From Roseobacter ponti (lineage in GTDB: Bacteria > Pseudomonadota > Alphaproteobacteria > Rhodobacterales > Rhodobacteraceae): a stretch of 64,000 nucleotides of DNA. The stretch is from positions 930,001-994,000 of the forward strand of contig NZ_CP048788.1 of assembly GCF_012932215.1 (NCBI RefSeq), read 5' to 3'. A program made the translations under genes and the position numbers. Under the pieces are notes generated by a model. It was not told the origin of the DNA. It did no database searches and was given only the letters and a program-made list of their open reading frames with translations. Of the stretch, positions 63,067-64,000 are shown in pieces (within the stretch, counting starts at the first letter, position 1; every line of letters starts with the position of its first letter).

Positions 63067-63762
63067 ATGGAAGCAGAGACGCTGGCACTGGCGCATGAGA
63101 TTGATTTCTCATTTTTCGGGCTGTTCGCCCGTGCGACCCTCATCGTAAAAATCGTGATGATCATGCTGATCGTGGCCTCGTTCTGGTCCTGGTCCATCAT
63201 TGTCATCAAACTGATCCAGTACCGGCGCGCGCGCGCCGAGGCTGCGGTTTTCGATCAGGCCTTCTGGTCGGGCGAACCACTGGATTCGCTCTTTGAGCAG
63301 ACCGGGCCTGCCCCCTCAGGCAGTGCGGAGAAGATATTTGCCGCCGGCATGACCGAATGGCAGCGCTCGCACCGTGATGACGGCGGGCTGATTGCCGGGG
63401 CCACCGCGCGCATCGACCGTTCGATGGATGTGGCGATAAACAAAGAGGCAGAATATCTGCGCAACGGGCTGACCGTGCTGGCAACGGTAGGCTCCTCGGC
63501 ACCTTTTATCGGGCTTTTCGGCACGGTAATCGGCATTATGAACGCCTTTATCGAGATTGCCGAGCAGCAGAACACAAACCTTGCGGTTGTGGCACCCGGT
63601 ATTGCAGAGGCGCTTCTGGCCACCGGTCTGGGTCTTCTGGCCGCGATCCCGGCGGTAATATTCTATAACAAGCTGAGTTCGGATGCCGATCATATCCTCG
63701 GGGGCTACGAATCCTTTGCGGATGAGTTTGCCACCATCCTCAGCCGCCAGCTGGACAGCTGA
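63067..63762 (+). CDS. tolQ: Tol-Pal system proton channel subunit TolQ
   Basis: 231 residues. One N-terminal membrane helix (TLIVKIVMIMLIVASFWSWSIIVIK), a cytoplasmic loop, and two C-terminal helices (LTVLATVGSSAPFIGLFGTVIGIMNAFIEIA and LLATGLGLLAAIPAVIFYNKL). The GSSAPFIGLFGTVIGI helix is the TolQ/ExbB signature. With TolR it forms the proton-driven motor for outer-membrane invagination at division. Confidence 0.94.
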   Translation: MEAETLALAHEIDFSFFGLFARATLIVKIVMIMLIVASFWSWSIIVIKLIQYRRARAEAAVFDQAFWSGEPLDSLFEQTGPAPSGSAEKIFAAGMTEWQRSHRDDGGLIAGATARIDRSMDVAINKEAEYLRNGLTVLATVGSSAPFIGLFGTVIGIMNAFIEIAEQQNTNLAVVAPGIAEALLATGLGLLAAIPAVIFYNKLSSDADHILGGYESFADEFATILSRQLDS

Positions 63763-63765
63763 GCG

Positions 63766-64000
63766 ATGGGTGCCGGTGTCATGCAAAAGCAGGGCGGGGC
63801 CACCAAACGGCGCCGCCGCACCTCGCGGGCGCAGCCGATGGCCGAGATCAACGTCACGCCCTTTGTCGATGTGATGCTGGTGCTGCTCATTATCTTTATG
63901 GTGGCAGCACCGCTGCTCACAGTGGGGGTGCCGGTGGAGCTGCCGAAAACGGCGGCCGGGGCGCTGCCGACGGATCAGGAAGAGCCGCTGACGGTAACCA
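63766..64000 (+). CDS. tolR: TolR, N-terminal part (runs off the window)
   Basis: 78 residues visible. ATG 63766 is three bases after the tolQ stop. [38 protein letters not shown] carries the ExbD/TolR membrane helix with the essential Asp (FVDVMLVLL). The remaining C-terminal periplasmic domain is outside the window. Confidence 0.92.
   Translation, partial: MGAGVMQKQGGATKRRRRTSRAQPMAEINVTPFVDVMLVLLIIFMVAAPLLTVGVPVELPKTAAGALPTDQEEPLTVT

Overview
The window is one contiguous stretch of a high-GC alphaproteobacterial chromosome, most likely a marine Rhodobacteraceae (Roseobacter-group) bacterium. Supporting evidence is HdaA in place of Hda, a short prolyl-tRNA synthetase, a phosphatidylcholine synthase, a DUF1127 protein, a DUF2937 protein, a TPR-sulfotransferase and the order ruvCAB-ybgC-tolQR. 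This is inference from gene content; there is no rRNA in the window and I found no tRNA.

Layout. 1-3.6 kb: the 3' end of a methylmalonyl-CoA mutase, then a tight rightward run (VOC protein, GNAT, TerB-DnaJ protein, EEP-fold enzyme, exported protein). 3.5-9.2 kb: leftward operon AI-2E permease-hdaA-ppk-ppx, joining replication control to polyphosphate metabolism. 9.3-13.3 kb: proS, DUF2937, lolC/E and lolD. 13.4-16.3 kb: Ldh-type dehydrogenase, YdcZ-type transporter, a lipid-anchored cytochrome c, a zinc-protease-like lipoprotein and a small exported protein. 16.3-17.9 kb: an odd region with a 30-residue membrane microprotein, four evenly spaced GTGCAC palindromes, and a low-GC two-gene island directly behind parE. 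17.9-22.1 kb: parE and a divergent secreted caspase-fold protein with peptidoglycan-binding and C-type-lectin-like domains. 22-31 kb: accessory metabolism and transport (TPR-sulfotransferase, serine hydrolase, MATE, TTC38-like protein, and a DAO/uronate-dehydrogenase-like/HutG cluster).

31-38.3 kb: a divergent kinase/acyl-CoA dehydrogenase pair that looks like split ACAD10/11 (LvaA/LvaC-like, 4-hydroxyacyl-CoA metabolism), an ECF sigma/anti-sigma pair, and a translationally coupled three-gene operon of unknown function headed by an M19 dipeptidase-fold protein that has lost canonical metal ligands. 38.3-47 kb: truA, the ycjX-GNAT-TIGR01620 operon, a cyclic-nucleotide-domain/thioredoxin-reductase-like fusion without the redox cysteines, and ileS. 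47-52 kb: DUF421, NTF2-like protein, ogt, pcs, xerC-DUF484 and fsa. 52-58.6 kb: priA, MFS, MATE, prmA. 58.7-64 kb: strong bidirectional terminator, DUF1127, ruvCAB, two small genes, ybgC, tolQ and the start of tolR.

Most of the window is ordinary chromosomal core. The best candidates for something undescribed are the low-GC coiled-coil/membrane protein plus partner behind parE, the secreted caspase fold, and the dipeptidase-like/550-residue/DUF3726-like operon. I see no CRISPR array, insertion sequence, integrase of a mobile element or prophage. Residue positions given without exact base support are estimates made by hand.
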